Shown here: positions 8,484 to 17,073 of the stretch, one piece after another
Numbering within the stretch: the first letter of the stretch is position 1
Layout of the letters: the number at the start of each line of letters is the position of its first letter
Translations under genes and position numbers: made by a program
Notes under the pieces: model-generated
The model's input: the letters and a program-made list of their open reading frames with translations, nothing else
The model's database searches: none
What the model was told of the DNA's origin: nothing
Assembly: GCF_002158865.1 (NCBI RefSeq)
Contig: NZ_CP021455.1
Coordinates: 992,001-1,056,000, forward strand
Reading direction: 5' to 3'
Length of the DNA: 64,000 bases
Source of the DNA: Comamonas serinivorans
GTDB taxonomy: Bacteria > Pseudomonadota > Gammaproteobacteria > Burkholderiales > Burkholderiaceae_C

Positions 8484-9770
8484 TCAGTGCTCCTGGAAAT
8501 CCTGCAGGGCCGAGGTCAGCACCTCGCGTTCGGCCTGCACCTCCAGGTCATTCGATGCCGCATCCAGCGCCGTCACGCCGCCGGACTTGAGCTGCGCCAC
8601 CAGGGCACCCGCGTCCTTGGGCGAGGCGAAGCCGCGGCTTTGCAGCAGCACCGTGCCGGCATCGTCCACGAGCTTGAAGCGGAATTGACCGTCCTCGTCG
8701 CGGTACTGCTTGAAGCTGGCCTTGGCCGCCTTTTTGGCGGCTTTCTGCGGCGCGCTGGCGATCTGGGTGAGGGGCTTGAGCCCCACGGCCGCGCGGGCAC
8801 GGATCAGCAGGTCCTGCGCCATGGGCTGCACCTTCTGCGCGCCCAGCAGCAGGGCGGCCTCGACCTGCGACGGGTCGGCCATGAGGGCGTCGTACCGCTC
8901 GCGCATGGGCGCAATCTCGCGGTCCACGCGCTCGAACAGCGCCTGCTTGGCATCGCCCCAGGCGATGCCGTCGGCAAAGGCCTGGCCGAAGGCCGCGGTC
9001 TCTTCAGGTGTGGCGAAGGCCTGGTACAGCTCGAACAGGGCCGAGCCCTCGGTGGACTTGGGCGCGCCGGGTGGCAGCGAGTCGGTTTTGATGCCGTTGA
9101 TGAGCTTGTGCAGCTGCGCCCGGGGCACGAACAGCGGGATCGTGTTGTCGTAGCTTTTGCTCATCTTGCGGCCGTCCAGCCCGGGCAGGGTGGCCACGTT
9201 GTCGTCGATGACGGCCTCGGGCAGCGCGAACAGCTCGCCATAAAGGTGGTTGAAGCTCGACGCCATGTCGCGCGCCATCTCGATGTGCTGGATCTGGTCG
9301 CGGCCCACGGGCACCCGGTTGGCGTTGAAGATCAGGATGTCGGCGGCCATCAGCACCGGGTACATGAACAGGCCGGCCGTGACGTCGGCATCGGGGTCGG
9401 CGCCGGCCGCGGCGTTCTTGTCCATGGCGGCCTTGTAGGCGTGGGCGCGGTTGAGCAGGCCCTTGCCGGTCACGCAGGTCAGCAGCCAGGTGAGCTCCTG
9501 CACCTGGGGCACGTCGGACTGGCGGTAGAAGGCCACGTGTTCGGGCGACAGGCCGCACGCCATCCAGCTCGCGGCGATCTCCAGCGTCGAGCGCTGCAGG
9601 CGCACCGGATCGTGGTTCTTGATCAGGGCGTGGTAGTCGGCCAGGAAGTAGAAGCACTCGGTGTCGGGGCTGCGGCTGGCGCGCACGGCCGGGCGGATGG
9701 CCCCCACATAGTTGCCCAGGTGGGGGGATCCCGAAGGGGTGATTCCCGTGAGAACTCGCAAACGACTCAT
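8484..9770 (-). CDS. trpS: Tryptophan--tRNA ligase with C-terminal extension
   Basis: Class I aminoacyl-tRNA synthetase that charges tRNA-Trp. The HIGH-like motif is PSGSPHLGN (12-20), and the KMSKS motif is exact at 202-206. The catalytic protein usually has about 335-400 residues; this one has 428. After an alanine/lysine linker, residues about 352-400 (RDEDGQFRFKLVDDAG... then SKGFAS-type residues) resemble a YegP/DUF1508 unit, a domain of unknown function. The gene lies 10 nt downstream of the M50-like gene and is probably cotranscribed with it. Confidence 0.95.
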   Translation of the reverse strand: MSRLRVLTGITPSGSPHLGNYVGAIRPAVRASRSPDTECFYFLADYHALIKNHDPVRLQRSTLEIAASWMACGLSPEHVAFYRQSDVPQVQELTWLLTCVTGKGLLNRAHAYKAAMDKNAAAGADPDADVTAGLFMYPVLMAADILIFNANRVPVGRDQIQHIEMARDMASSFNHLYGELFALPEAVIDDNVATLPGLDGRKMSKSYDNTIPLFVPRAQLHKLINGIKTDSLPPGAPKSTEGSALFELYQAFATPEETAAFGQAFADGIAWGDAKQALFERVDREIAPMRERYDALMADPSQVEAALLLGAQKVQPMAQDLLIRARAAVGLKPLTQIASAPQKAAKKAAKASFKQYRDEDGQFRFKLVDDAGTVLLQSRGFASPKDAGALVAQLKSGGVTALDAASNDLEVQAEREVLTSALQDFQEH

Positions 9771-9780
9771 CTTGAACAGC

Positions 9781-10419
9781 TCAAATCAGACTCAACAGAC
9801 CGGTGGCCAGGCGCATCACCGGGCCCACCCAGAAATTCATCAGCACGCCCGTGAACAGCAGGGCCAGCACGATGTAAAAGCCATAGGGCTCCAGCTTGGC
9901 GAAGGCCATGGCCTGCCGGGGCGGCAGCAGACCCATGATCACGCGGCCGCCGTTGAAGGGCGGAATGGGCAGCAGCGTGAAGGCAAACATGGCCGCGTTG
10001 ATCAGCACCCCGGCCATGCAGACGGCACGCGGGAAGCCATCGGCCAGGCCCATGGCCGACAACAGCTTGAAGACCACGCCCCAGGCCAGCATCTGCACCA
10101 GGTTGCAGACCGGGCCGGCCAGCGACACCCAAACCATGTTGCGCTTGGGATCACGCATGGCGCCCCAGTTGATGGGCACGGGCTTGCCCCAGCCGAACAG
10201 CACCGCGCCCTTGGTCATCAGGAACACGGCCGCCGGCACCACCAGCGTGCCCAGCACGTTGAGGTGCACGAACGGGTTGAGCGTCAGCCGCCCCATCATC
10301 TTGCCGGTGGTGTCGCCGAAATGGTGGGCCGCGTAGGCCTCGGCCGCGGTGGCCCAGGTGATGGCCAGGATCACCGGGATGATGGCCGCCACCACGATCT
10401 GGATCAGGTCGTTGCTCAT
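9781..10419 (-). CDS. Site-2-protease (M50) family membrane protein lacking the zinc motif
   Basis: A 212-residue, five-to-six-helix membrane protein with the layout of short bacterial M50 proteases: GDTTGKMMGRLTLNPFVHLNVLGTL (two adjacent blocks) and a late LLPIPPFNGG. In active relatives the first helix carries HEAAH and the late motif carries DGG. Here the aligned residues are ATAAE (23-27) and NGG (N156), so both histidine ligands, the catalytic glutamate and the aspartate ligand are absent. I read it as a non-catalytic pseudoprotease or a repurposed membrane protein. It lies between the Sua5-like gene and trpS. Confidence 0.8.
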   Translation of the reverse strand: MSNDLIQIVVAAIIPVILAITWATAAEAYAAHHFGDTTGKMMGRLTLNPFVHLNVLGTLVVPAAVFLMTKGAVLFGWGKPVPINWGAMRDPKRNMVWVSLAGPVCNLVQMLAWGVVFKLLSAMGLADGFPRAVCMAGVLINAAMFAFTLLPIPPFNGGRVIMGLLPPRQAMAFAKLEPYGFYIVLALLFTGVLMNFWVGPVMRLATGLLSLI

Positions 10420-10498
10420 GCGCAGCCTTTGTCGAACGGGGAGGGCGCCAGGGCGCCAGGGCGGTCGGGCATGGTCATCGGTTCAAGCGGAAATCAGT

Positions 10499-11134
10499 TT
10501 ACAGGCCCAATTGGGCGGGGTTGCCGCGGCCCGTACGCAAAACAATCGGGTCGCCTTGACTCAGGTCAACCACCGTGGTCGGCTGCGCCGCACAGGCGCC
10601 CGCGTCGATGATGGCGGCCAGGCCATGGGGGAAGGCTTCGGCGATGTCCTGCGCGTCGTTCAGCGGTTCGTCGGCGCCCGGCGGGATCAAGGTGGTGGAC
10701 AACAGCGGGGCACCGTGCAGGTCGAGCAGCATCTGCAGGACCTTGCCCTCGGGCACGCGCAGGCCGATGGTCTTGCGCTGGGGGTGGCTCAGGCGGCGGG
10801 GCACCTCTTTGGTGGCCTCGAGGATGAAGGTGAAGGGGCCGGGTGTGCCCAGCTTCAGCATCCGGTATTGCGCGTTGTCCACGCGGGCGTAGGTGGCCAG
10901 CTCGCTCAGGTCGCGGCAGAGGATGGCGAGGTGCTGCTTGGCATCGAGGCCGCGCAGCTGGCGCATGCGGTCGGCGGCGTCCTTGTCGTCCAGGTGGCAG
11001 ACCAGCGCATAGCTGGAATCGGTGGGGACGGCCACGATGTCGCCGGCCGCGAGCAGCTGCTGCGCCTGCTGCAGCAAACGCGGTTGCGGGTTATCGGGAT
11101 GGACGTCGATGAGGAGGGGGGCACGAGAGGCCAT
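10499..11134 (-). CDS. Sua5/YciO/YrdC family protein
   Basis: A 211-residue YrdC-domain protein. Members either make threonylcarbamoyl-AMP for t6A tRNA modification (TsaC) or, like YciO, belong to a side branch with weak or uncertain activity. The start of the fold is visible at AAGDIVAVPTDSSYALVC, followed by RMRQLRGLDAKQHLAILC, a variant of the KxR-type substrate motif, and PGPFTFILEATKEVPRR. Length and the lack of a C-terminal Sua5 domain fit YciO. The ATG at 11134 is preferred over 11167 because residues before it are arginine-rich and non-conserved. E. coli also places yciO next to the PHP gene rnm, as here. Confidence 0.88.
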   Translation of the reverse strand: MASRAPLLIDVHPDNPQPRLLQQAQQLLAAGDIVAVPTDSSYALVCHLDDKDAADRMRQLRGLDAKQHLAILCRDLSELATYARVDNAQYRMLKLGTPGPFTFILEATKEVPRRLSHPQRKTIGLRVPEGKVLQMLLDLHGAPLLSTTLIPPGADEPLNDAQDIAEAFPHGLAAIIDAGACAAQPTTVVDLSQGDPIVLRTGRGNPAQLGL

Positions 11135-11338
11135 GCATGCTTTCTGTGGGCGCCGCCGCAGCCGCAACCCGGTAAAGGCCCGATTGTCCGCGAAGGCGTT
11201 TACCCTGGTAACTTGTGCTGTAACAAATAGACATTAAGTACCAGTTGTTCACACCCTGTCGCCCCTTCGCCCTGGGGCAGGACTGCACGGCAGTCTGAGG
11301 TGGAGCCACCCTGCGGGCGGCCAAGGGTGGGTCCTGCC

Positions 11339-12208
11339 TCAGCACCGCACGCGGTCCCGCAAGGCCTGCCAGACGGGCTCCACCCCGCGCGGCAGCGGCG
11401 GCAGCTCGCCGAGGTCGACGCGGCTTTCGCCGGGGCCGTGGAAATCGCTGCCGCGCGAGGCCAGCAGCTTGAACTCGCGCGCCACGCCGGCGTATTGGTT
11501 GGCTTCGGCGTCCGTGTGGGCGCCGGTCACCACCTCGATGCCGCGCCCGCCGTGGCCGACGAACTCGTGCAGCAGCGCGTACTCCTCGTTGGGGCTGAAG
11601 CCGTAGCGCGCCGGGTGGGCGATCACCGCCAGCCCGCCGGCTTTCACAATCCAGTCCAGGGCGTCTTTCAGGCTGGCCCACTGGTGGGGCACGAAGCCGG
11701 GCTTGCCTTCGGTCAGGAAGCGGCGAAACACCTCGCCGTTGTCGCGGCAGATGCCTTGCTCGATCAGAAAGCGCGAGAAATGGGTGCGGGCGATCAGGCG
11801 GGGGTTGCCGGCCAGGGCCAGCGCGCCCCCGTAAGCGCCGCCGATGCCGACGGCAGCCAGGCCGTCGGCCATGCGGCGGGCCCGGTCATCGCGGCCGTTG
11901 CGCGTGGCGTCCAGGCCGGCCACCAGCTCGGGGTGATCGGGGTCGAACCCCAGGCCGACGATGTGCACCGACTGGTGCAGAAAGCTCACCGAGATTTCCA
12001 CGCCCGTCAGGTAGGGCAGGCCCAGTGCCTGCGCGGCGGCCAGCGCCCGGGCCTGGCCGCCGACCTCGTCGTGGTCGGTCAGCGCCCACAGCGCCACGCC
12101 GTTGGCCTGGGCGCGCGCGGCCAGCGCCTCGGGGCTCAAGGTGCCGTCGGAGGCGGTGGAGTGGCAGTGCAGGTCGGCGTTGCAGCCGGCGTCGAACGAG
12201 AGGGTCAC
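11339..12208 (-). CDS. PHP-domain phosphoesterase, RNase AM (YciV/TrpH) type
   Basis: A 289-residue PHP metallo-phosphoesterase. The first metal motif is DLHCHSTASDG (12-22), followed by ALTDHDEVGG, LTGVEIS, VIAHPARYG and a late SRGSDFHGP, giving a complete set of metal-binding residues. E. coli Rnm (YciV) with this architecture is a 5'-3' exonuclease acting on short RNAs and on 5' ends of rRNA. The neighbouring yciO-like gene supports this assignment. I infer the same activity; other PHP proteins hydrolyse nucleotides or histidinol phosphate. Confidence 0.88.
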   Translation of the reverse strand: MTLSFDAGCNADLHCHSTASDGTLSPEALAARAQANGVALWALTDHDEVGGQARALAAAQALGLPYLTGVEISVSFLHQSVHIVGLGFDPDHPELVAGLDATRNGRDDRARRMADGLAAVGIGGAYGGALALAGNPRLIARTHFSRFLIEQGICRDNGEVFRRFLTEGKPGFVPHQWASLKDALDWIVKAGGLAVIAHPARYGFSPNEEYALLHEFVGHGGRGIEVVTGAHTDAEANQYAGVAREFKLLASRGSDFHGPGESRVDLGELPPLPRGVEPVWQALRDRVRC

Positions 12209-12363
12209 CGTGCGGATTCTATGCAGCGGCCGTGCCAGGCACGATGGCCGCCTGGGCGCGGGCGATGCGCAACCACGCCTCGCGGGGGCGATCTGCGCCG
12301 TTGAACGGGGCGCGGCGGCTTCGCGGGGCGGCAGCGGTGCGGCTGCGCATGGAAGGTGATTGA

Positions 12364-12413
12364 GGGTATGCCCTCACTCCCGTTTACAAGTGATCGATGT
12401 TGGCGGTATACCC
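12364..12413. repeat. 50-nt palindromic element, copy 3
   Basis: Starts GGGTATGCCC and ends GTATACCC. The core left half is CCCGTT, while the right half is degenerate (ATCGAT), so pairing is good at the ends and poor at the centre. It lies between the PHP gene start and the amidase gene end. Confidence 0.75.
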
Positions 12414-12498
12414 ACTTTCTGGGTGACGCGACGACCGAGCTGCACGAGCCCAGCTCGTTGCGCACGCCTGTGCCCGGCCCGGCCGGGCGGCTGTGGGC

Positions 12499-13983
12499 TC
12501 AGGCCATGGGCCAGGGGCGTTGCGGCTCGCGCAGCAGCTCGAAGGCCTGGGCCAGGCGCAGCACGCCGAGGTCGTCGAACCGCTGGCCGGCGATCTGGAG
12601 GCCGATGGGCAGGCCCGCGCGGCTGTAGCCGGCGTTGACCGACACGGCCGGCTGTTCGCCCATGTTGAACGGCAGGGTGAAGCCGATGTGCTCCAGCCCG
12701 CGCAGCGGGTCGTTGGTGGGCGTGGGCAGCTCGGCCGCAAAGGCGGTGATGGGGGCCGTGGGCGAGACGATGAAGTCGAGGCCGGCCATGGCCTGCACGC
12801 TGGCCTGGCGCATCAGGTGGTTCTGCAGCCAGGCCTGGTAAACCTCGGCGCCGGTCAGCTCGCGGGCGCTTTCGGCCCAGGTGAGGATGTAGGGCAGCAG
12901 GGCCTCGCGCTGCGCGGGCGACAGCGCCTGCACGTCCTGCAGCGAGCGCATGCGCCAGAAGCGGTCCATGCCGGCCAGCATGGCGGGCGTCATCAGCGGC
13001 GCCACGGGTTCGATGTGGGCCCCGGCGGCGGCCAGGCGGCGGGCCGCGTCTTCGGTGGCGGCGCGCACCTCGGGGTCCAGCGGCAGCCCGCAGCCGGCTT
13101 CCAGCCACAGGCCGATGCGCTTGCCGCGCAGCCAGCCGAGGTTGGCCTCGGGCTGGGCGGTGCAGGCGATCCAGGGCAGGTCCTGTGCCGGCAGGCCCAT
13201 GCTGTCGCGCCGGTCCGGCAGGCTGAGCACGGCCATGGCGGCGGCGGCATCGGCCACCGTGCGCGTGAGGGGGCCGGCACAGCGGCCCATGAAAGGCGGA
13301 TCGATGGGCACGCGGCCCAGGCTGGGCTTGAAGCCGACCACCCCGCACCAGGTGCCGGGCAGGCGGATCGAGCCGCCGATGTCGGTGCCGATGTGCAGCG
13401 GCCCGTAGCCCGCGGCCGCCGCGGCCCCGGCGCCGCTGCTCGACCCGCCCGGGCCACGGCTCAGGTCCCAGGGGTTGCGCGCCAGCGCGTGGTAGGTGGA
13501 CAGGCCCGACGACAGCATGCCCCAGTCGGGCATGGTGGTCTTGGCGAAAGCAATGGCGCCGGCCTCGCGCAGGCGGGCGGCCGGGGGCGCGTCGTGCGCG
13601 GCGGGCACATCGGGCGTGGCCCGCGTGCCCAGGGGGGTGGGGTCGCCCTGGGTGGCGATGTTGTCCTTGAGGGTGACCGGCACGCCGTCGAGCGGGCCCA
13701 GCGGTTCACCGCGCAGCCAGCGCGCTTCGCTGGCGCGCGCGGCCGCCAGCGCGGCGTCCGGGCGCAGCAGCCACAGCGCGTGCAGCTGCGGCTCCAGGGC
13801 GTCGGCGCGTTGCAGCACGGCCTGCATCACTGCCACGGGAGAAAGCTGGTGCGCGGCATAGGCCTGGGTCAGCTCGTGCACCGACCAGTCGGCCAGGTCC
13901 AGCAGGTCGGACGGGGGCGTTGCCGCGGCCTCGGGCGGCCGGGGCGTGGTGTCGCTGAAGAACGAGGGAGGCGGCTGGGTCAT
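12499..13983 (-). CDS. Amidase (amidase-signature family)
   Basis: A 494-residue amidase-signature hydrolase. The Ser-cisSer-Lys triad is intact: K106 in VTLKDNI, the GGSSSG serines at 181-183, and the nucleophile S205 in GTDIGGSIRLPG. The substrate is not predictable; the family covers glutamyl-tRNA amidotransferase A subunits, aryl-acylamidases and peptide amidases. It is not gatA, since no gatB or gatC is nearby. It is 145 nt downstream of a peptide-type binding protein on the same strand, which suggests an imported amide or peptide as substrate. The first 25 residues are proline-rich and non-conserved. Confidence 0.9.
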   Translation of the reverse strand: MTQPPPSFFSDTTPRPPEAAATPPSDLLDLADWSVHELTQAYAAHQLSPVAVMQAVLQRADALEPQLHALWLLRPDAALAAARASEARWLRGEPLGPLDGVPVTLKDNIATQGDPTPLGTRATPDVPAAHDAPPAARLREAGAIAFAKTTMPDWGMLSSGLSTYHALARNPWDLSRGPGGSSSGAGAAAAAGYGPLHIGTDIGGSIRLPGTWCGVVGFKPSLGRVPIDPPFMGRCAGPLTRTVADAAAAMAVLSLPDRRDSMGLPAQDLPWIACTAQPEANLGWLRGKRIGLWLEAGCGLPLDPEVRAATEDAARRLAAAGAHIEPVAPLMTPAMLAGMDRFWRMRSLQDVQALSPAQREALLPYILTWAESARELTGAEVYQAWLQNHLMRQASVQAMAGLDFIVSPTAPITAFAAELPTPTNDPLRGLEHIGFTLPFNMGEQPAVSVNAGYSRAGLPIGLQIAGQRFDDLGVLRLAQAFELLREPQRPWPMA

Positions 13984-14051
13984 GCGGGTCAGGGCGCGGA
14001 GGGCGCCGGAGCAGCGTTCGACGGCAACGCCGGGTTGAGAGAAATTAATCA

Positions 14052-14101
14052 GAGTATGTGCCTGTTCCCGTTTTCACATCAACGGGAATGGTGTGATACT
14101 C
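14052..14101. repeat. 50-nt palindromic element, copy 4
   Basis: Starts GAGTATG and ends GATACTC with a strong core TTCCCGTT...AACGGGAA. It lies 68 nt upstream of the amidase start and 27 nt downstream of the binding-protein stop, so it is inside the probable transcript. Confidence 0.85.
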
Positions 14102-14128
14102 AAATCCGTAAGACACGACTGCGCGGCA

Positions 14129-15622
14129 TCAGGCCCAGCTCATGGCCGACAGGTCGTTGGCGAAGATGGGCATGGCGGTCCACAGGCCTTTGAGCTGCTT
14201 GTTGGCCACCGTGGTCCATTGCGGCTGGTAGAGGAAGCCGGCGGCCGCGTCCTGGGCCAGGATGGTCTGCGCCTCGGCCAGGGCCTTGTGGCGCGCGGTC
14301 GCGTCGGTGGCCACGCGCGAGGCCTGGTAGGCCTTGTTGAAGGCCTCGGACTTGTAGCCGAAGTAGTAATCGGGGTTGGCGAAGTTGCCCAGGTCAAACG
14401 GCTCGACGTGCGAGATGATGGACAGGTCGTAGTGCCGGTCCTTGAGCGTGCCCTGCAGCCACTGCGCCCACTCCACGGCTTGCGCCTTCACCTGAATGCC
14501 GATCTTGGCCAGCTGCGAGATGATGACCTCTGCCCCCTGGCGCGCATACGGCGGTGGCGGCAGCGTCAAGGTCAGCGTCAGCGGCGTGGTCACGCCGGCC
14601 TGCTTCATCAGCGCCTGGGCCTTGGCCAGGTCGAAGGGGTTGATGCCCGTGGTGTCCACGTAGCCCGGTGCGCCGGGCACGTAGAAGCTGCCGATGGGCA
14701 CGCCAAAACCCCCGGCGGCGGCGGCGATCACGGCCTTGCGGTCGATGGCGGCGCAGATCGCCCGGCGCACCCGCACGTCGTTCAGCGGCGCCTTGGCGTT
14801 GTTGATGGCCAGGATGGTCTTGGCGCGCGAGCCGGCCACCAGCACCTGAAAGCGCGGGTTGGCCTTGAACTGCGGCACGCTGCGCTCGCCCAGCCGCGGG
14901 AAGGCGTCGACATCGCCCGACAGCAGAGCCGCCGCCTGCGCCGCCGGGTCGCTGATGACGCGGAACACCGCGCGCCGGATGCCGATGCGCGCCGCATCGC
15001 GGTGGTCGGGCCAGGCCTTCAGGGTGACGGCCGAGCCGCGGGCCCAGTTGTCGAGCAGGTACGGCCCCGTGCCCACGGGCTTGCTGGCGTTGGTGTCGGC
15101 GCTCTTGGGCTCGACGATCACGGCCGTGGCCTGGCCCAGGCAGAAGAGGAAGTTGGGGTCGGGCTCGCGGTTGACGATGACCAGCGTGTGCGCGTCCACC
15201 GCCTGGATGCGCTGCATCTGCGTGAAAACGGCCTTGTCCTTGTTGGTGCTCTTGGCGTGGGCGGCCCGCTCGAACGCGAACTGGACGGTGGCCGCCGTCA
15301 GCGGTTCGCCGTTGTGGAACTGGACCCCGGGCTTGAGGTGGAAGGTGTGCGTGCGCAGGTCGGGCGCCACCTCCCAGCGCTCGGCCAGCAGGGGGGCCAC
15401 GCTGCCGTCGGGCTGGATTTTGGTCAGCGTTTCGTAGACGTTGTACAGCGTCACCTCACCGATCGAGGAAGCGGCCGCCACGGTCGGGTCCATGCCGGTG
15501 GGCTCGAGCGTCATGCCCAGCGTCACGCTGGTTTTGCCGCCGCGCTGGGCCAGCGCGGGCAGGGGCGACAGGACGGCCGCGAATGCGGCCAGGGCAGACA
15601 GGTGGAACGAGCGACGTTTCAT
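14129..15622 (-). CDS. ABC transporter substrate-binding protein, family 5 (peptide type)
   Basis: A 497-residue periplasmic solute-binding protein. Residues 1-26 form a Sec-type signal peptide (MKRRSFHLSALAAFAAVLSP, cleavage probably after ALA). The mature part has the family 5 features EPTGMDPTVAAASS, NVYETLTKIQPDGSVAPLLAERW, FHLKPGVQFHNGEPLTA (two adjacent blocks) and VGTGPYLL. The ATG at 15622 is chosen because the signal peptide starts there, although the frame is open further upstream. No permease genes adjoin it. The peptide-type ABC operon at 19.9-24.5 kb lacks a binding protein, so the two could work together; this is inference. Confidence 0.9.
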   Translation of the reverse strand: MKRRSFHLSALAAFAAVLSPLPALAQRGGKTSVTLGMTLEPTGMDPTVAAASSIGEVTLYNVYETLTKIQPDGSVAPLLAERWEVAPDLRTHTFHLKPGVQFHNGEPLTAATVQFAFERAAHAKSTNKDKAVFTQMQRIQAVDAHTLVIVNREPDPNFLFCLGQATAVIVEPKSADTNASKPVGTGPYLLDNWARGSAVTLKAWPDHRDAARIGIRRAVFRVISDPAAQAAALLSGDVDAFPRLGERSVPQFKANPRFQVLVAGSRAKTILAINNAKAPLNDVRVRRAICAAIDRKAVIAAAAGGFGVPIGSFYVPGAPGYVDTTGINPFDLAKAQALMKQAGVTTPLTLTLTLPPPPYARQGAEVIISQLAKIGIQVKAQAVEWAQWLQGTLKDRHYDLSIISHVEPFDLGNFANPDYYFGYKSEAFNKAYQASRVATDATARHKALAEAQTILAQDAAAGFLYQPQWTTVANKQLKGLWTAMPIFANDLSAMSWA

Positions 15623-15875
15623 GCGCACAAAGACCGTGGAAGTCGTGAACGAGGAAGGCAACAGGCTGGCGCGCAGGGGCCGGGGGCGCCAGGTCGATGC
15701 CGTGGATCGTAGCGCAGCGCCTGGGCGGCGGCCTGGCGCCGGCCAGCTGCGCCGGTGCTGTGGCGCAGGGCGTGCGGGTCTGCAGGTGCGCGCGTGGGGT
15801 GAACCGTGTTGCCCTGGACCGGACACTGCGGCCCCGTGTGCCGCGCCGCCAGCAGGTGGCGGGCCACGTGCCGCG

Positions 15876-16208
15876 TCAGGCGCCGCGCGGCGCGAACGCG
15901 ATGATGGCCATGCCCGCCAGCGCGACGGCGCCGCCGACGCCGTCCCACACCGTGGGGCGCACGCCATCCACCACCCACAGCCAGATCAGCGCCATGCAGA
16001 CGTAGACCCCGCCATAGGCCGCATAGACGCGGCCCGAGGCCGCCGGGTGCAGCGTCAGCAGCCAGACGAAGGCCGCCAGCGCCAGCGCAGCAGGCAGCAG
16101 CAGCCAGGCCGATTTGTCCTGCCGCAGCCACAGCCAGGGCAAGTAGCAGCCCAGGATTTCGGCCAGGGCGGTCAGGGCGTACAGGCCCACGGTGTGCCAG
16201 GCGCTCAT
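15876..16208 (-). CDS. ynfA: YnfA/UPF0060 small membrane protein
   Basis: A 110-residue protein with four hydrophobic helices, the size and layout of YnfA, a small-multidrug-resistance-like inner membrane protein. Family features visible are YALTALAEILGCYLPWLWLR, GRVYAAYGGVYV and the late WDGVGG. YnfA has been linked to efflux of cationic compounds, but its physiological role is poorly defined. The ATG at 16208 gives exactly the family length; the longer open frame upstream overlaps the DUF4124 gene and is not used. Confidence 0.88.
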   Translation of the reverse strand: MSAWHTVGLYALTALAEILGCYLPWLWLRQDKSAWLLLPAALALAAFVWLLTLHPAASGRVYAAYGGVYVCMALIWLWVVDGVRPTVWDGVGGAVALAGMAIIAFAPRGA

Positions 16209-16284
16209 GCCGTCAAGCCGGCAGCGATGAAGGGGCAGGCGCGCTGCTGGTGCGCGCTGCGCCAGGTGGGGCGCCGGTGCCGGT

Positions 16285-16800
16285 TCATGGGCAGGGTTCG
16301 GGTTGCTTGACGACCTTGCACTTCTGGAAGGCCTCGGCCTTGATGCCGCCGCCGACCACCCGGTAGGGATCGAAACAGGCGTAGCTCTCGTTGTACTCGC
16401 GCCATTTGGCTTCGCAGGCCGACTCGCCGGGCAGCGGGCCACTGCCTGCGGGCGCCCGGCCGCTGGGTGGGGCGCCCGCGCCAGCCTGTTGTGCCGCCTT
16501 GGCCGCCGAGTCGGCTTGCATGGCCTCCAGCCGCGCCCGTGCCGCCTGGGTCTCGGCCTCGGTGGGCGTGTGCACACGCAGCTTCATGGGGTCGGCCTTG
16601 GGCGAGGGGGGCTGGTCGCCATAGTGCCAGCGGCCGCTGGCGTCTTTCCATTTGTAGACGCCGGTGGCTGCCGGTGCGGCAGACGGTGCCGCGCCCGAGG
16701 CGGCAGACGCGGGCGGTGTGGACTGGGCCAGGCTGGCGAGCGGCAGCAGGGCCGCCAGGCACAGGCTGGTGTGCAGGGCGAGAACGTGGTGTGTGCGCAT
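16285..16800 (-). CDS. DUF4124 domain-containing exported protein
   Basis: A 171-residue protein with an N-terminal signal peptide (MRTHHVLALHTSLCLAALLP, cleavage near ASLA-Q). A DUF4124 unit follows at about residues 46-65 (GVYKWKDASGRWHYGDQPP), a domain common in exported proteobacterial proteins of unknown function. The rest is an alanine-rich, probably helical linker and a C-terminal block with three or four cysteines (ESACEAKW, YACFDPY, CKVVKQPEPC) that may form disulfides in the periplasm. The gene lies 76 nt upstream of ynfA on the same strand. Confidence 0.8.
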   Translation of the reverse strand: MRTHHVLALHTSLCLAALLPLASLAQSTPPASAASGAAPSAAPAATGVYKWKDASGRWHYGDQPPSPKADPMKLRVHTPTEAETQAARARLEAMQADSAAKAAQQAGAGAPPSGRAPAGSGPLPGESACEAKWREYNESYACFDPYRVVGGGIKAEAFQKCKVVKQPEPCP

Positions 16801-17073
16801 GTGGTAACCCCGTGAGGTGCTGGTGGCCGGCCTGAGGCGTGCTGGCGCCCGGTGGGCGGGTGCTGCCGACGTGCGTTCGGCTTGGCCTTGCCCGCCAGTG
16901 TGCCCAAACGCGCGGCCCGTGGGACCAGACTGTGGCACGTTTGCCCCGTTCAGGCGCTTGCCGGTGCAGCGGCGGCGACCGCCGGCAGGCGCCTGGATGG
17001 GCCTGCAGCCAGGCGGCGACGGCCTGTGTGTGAGGGCCTCCGTGTCAGCAGCGACGCGTCGTGGCCCGCCGGG

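Noticed and set aside
11205..11245. Possible further member of the 50-nt family (GGTAACTTG...TTAAGTACC)
   Set aside because: It is a palindrome but lacks GTAT/ATAC at the right distance and the CG core, and is shorter; it may be unrelated or heavily decayed.
15876..16577. Longer form of the YnfA gene
   Set aside because: The extension overlaps the DUF4124 gene and is proline/arginine-rich; the 110-residue form matches the family length.
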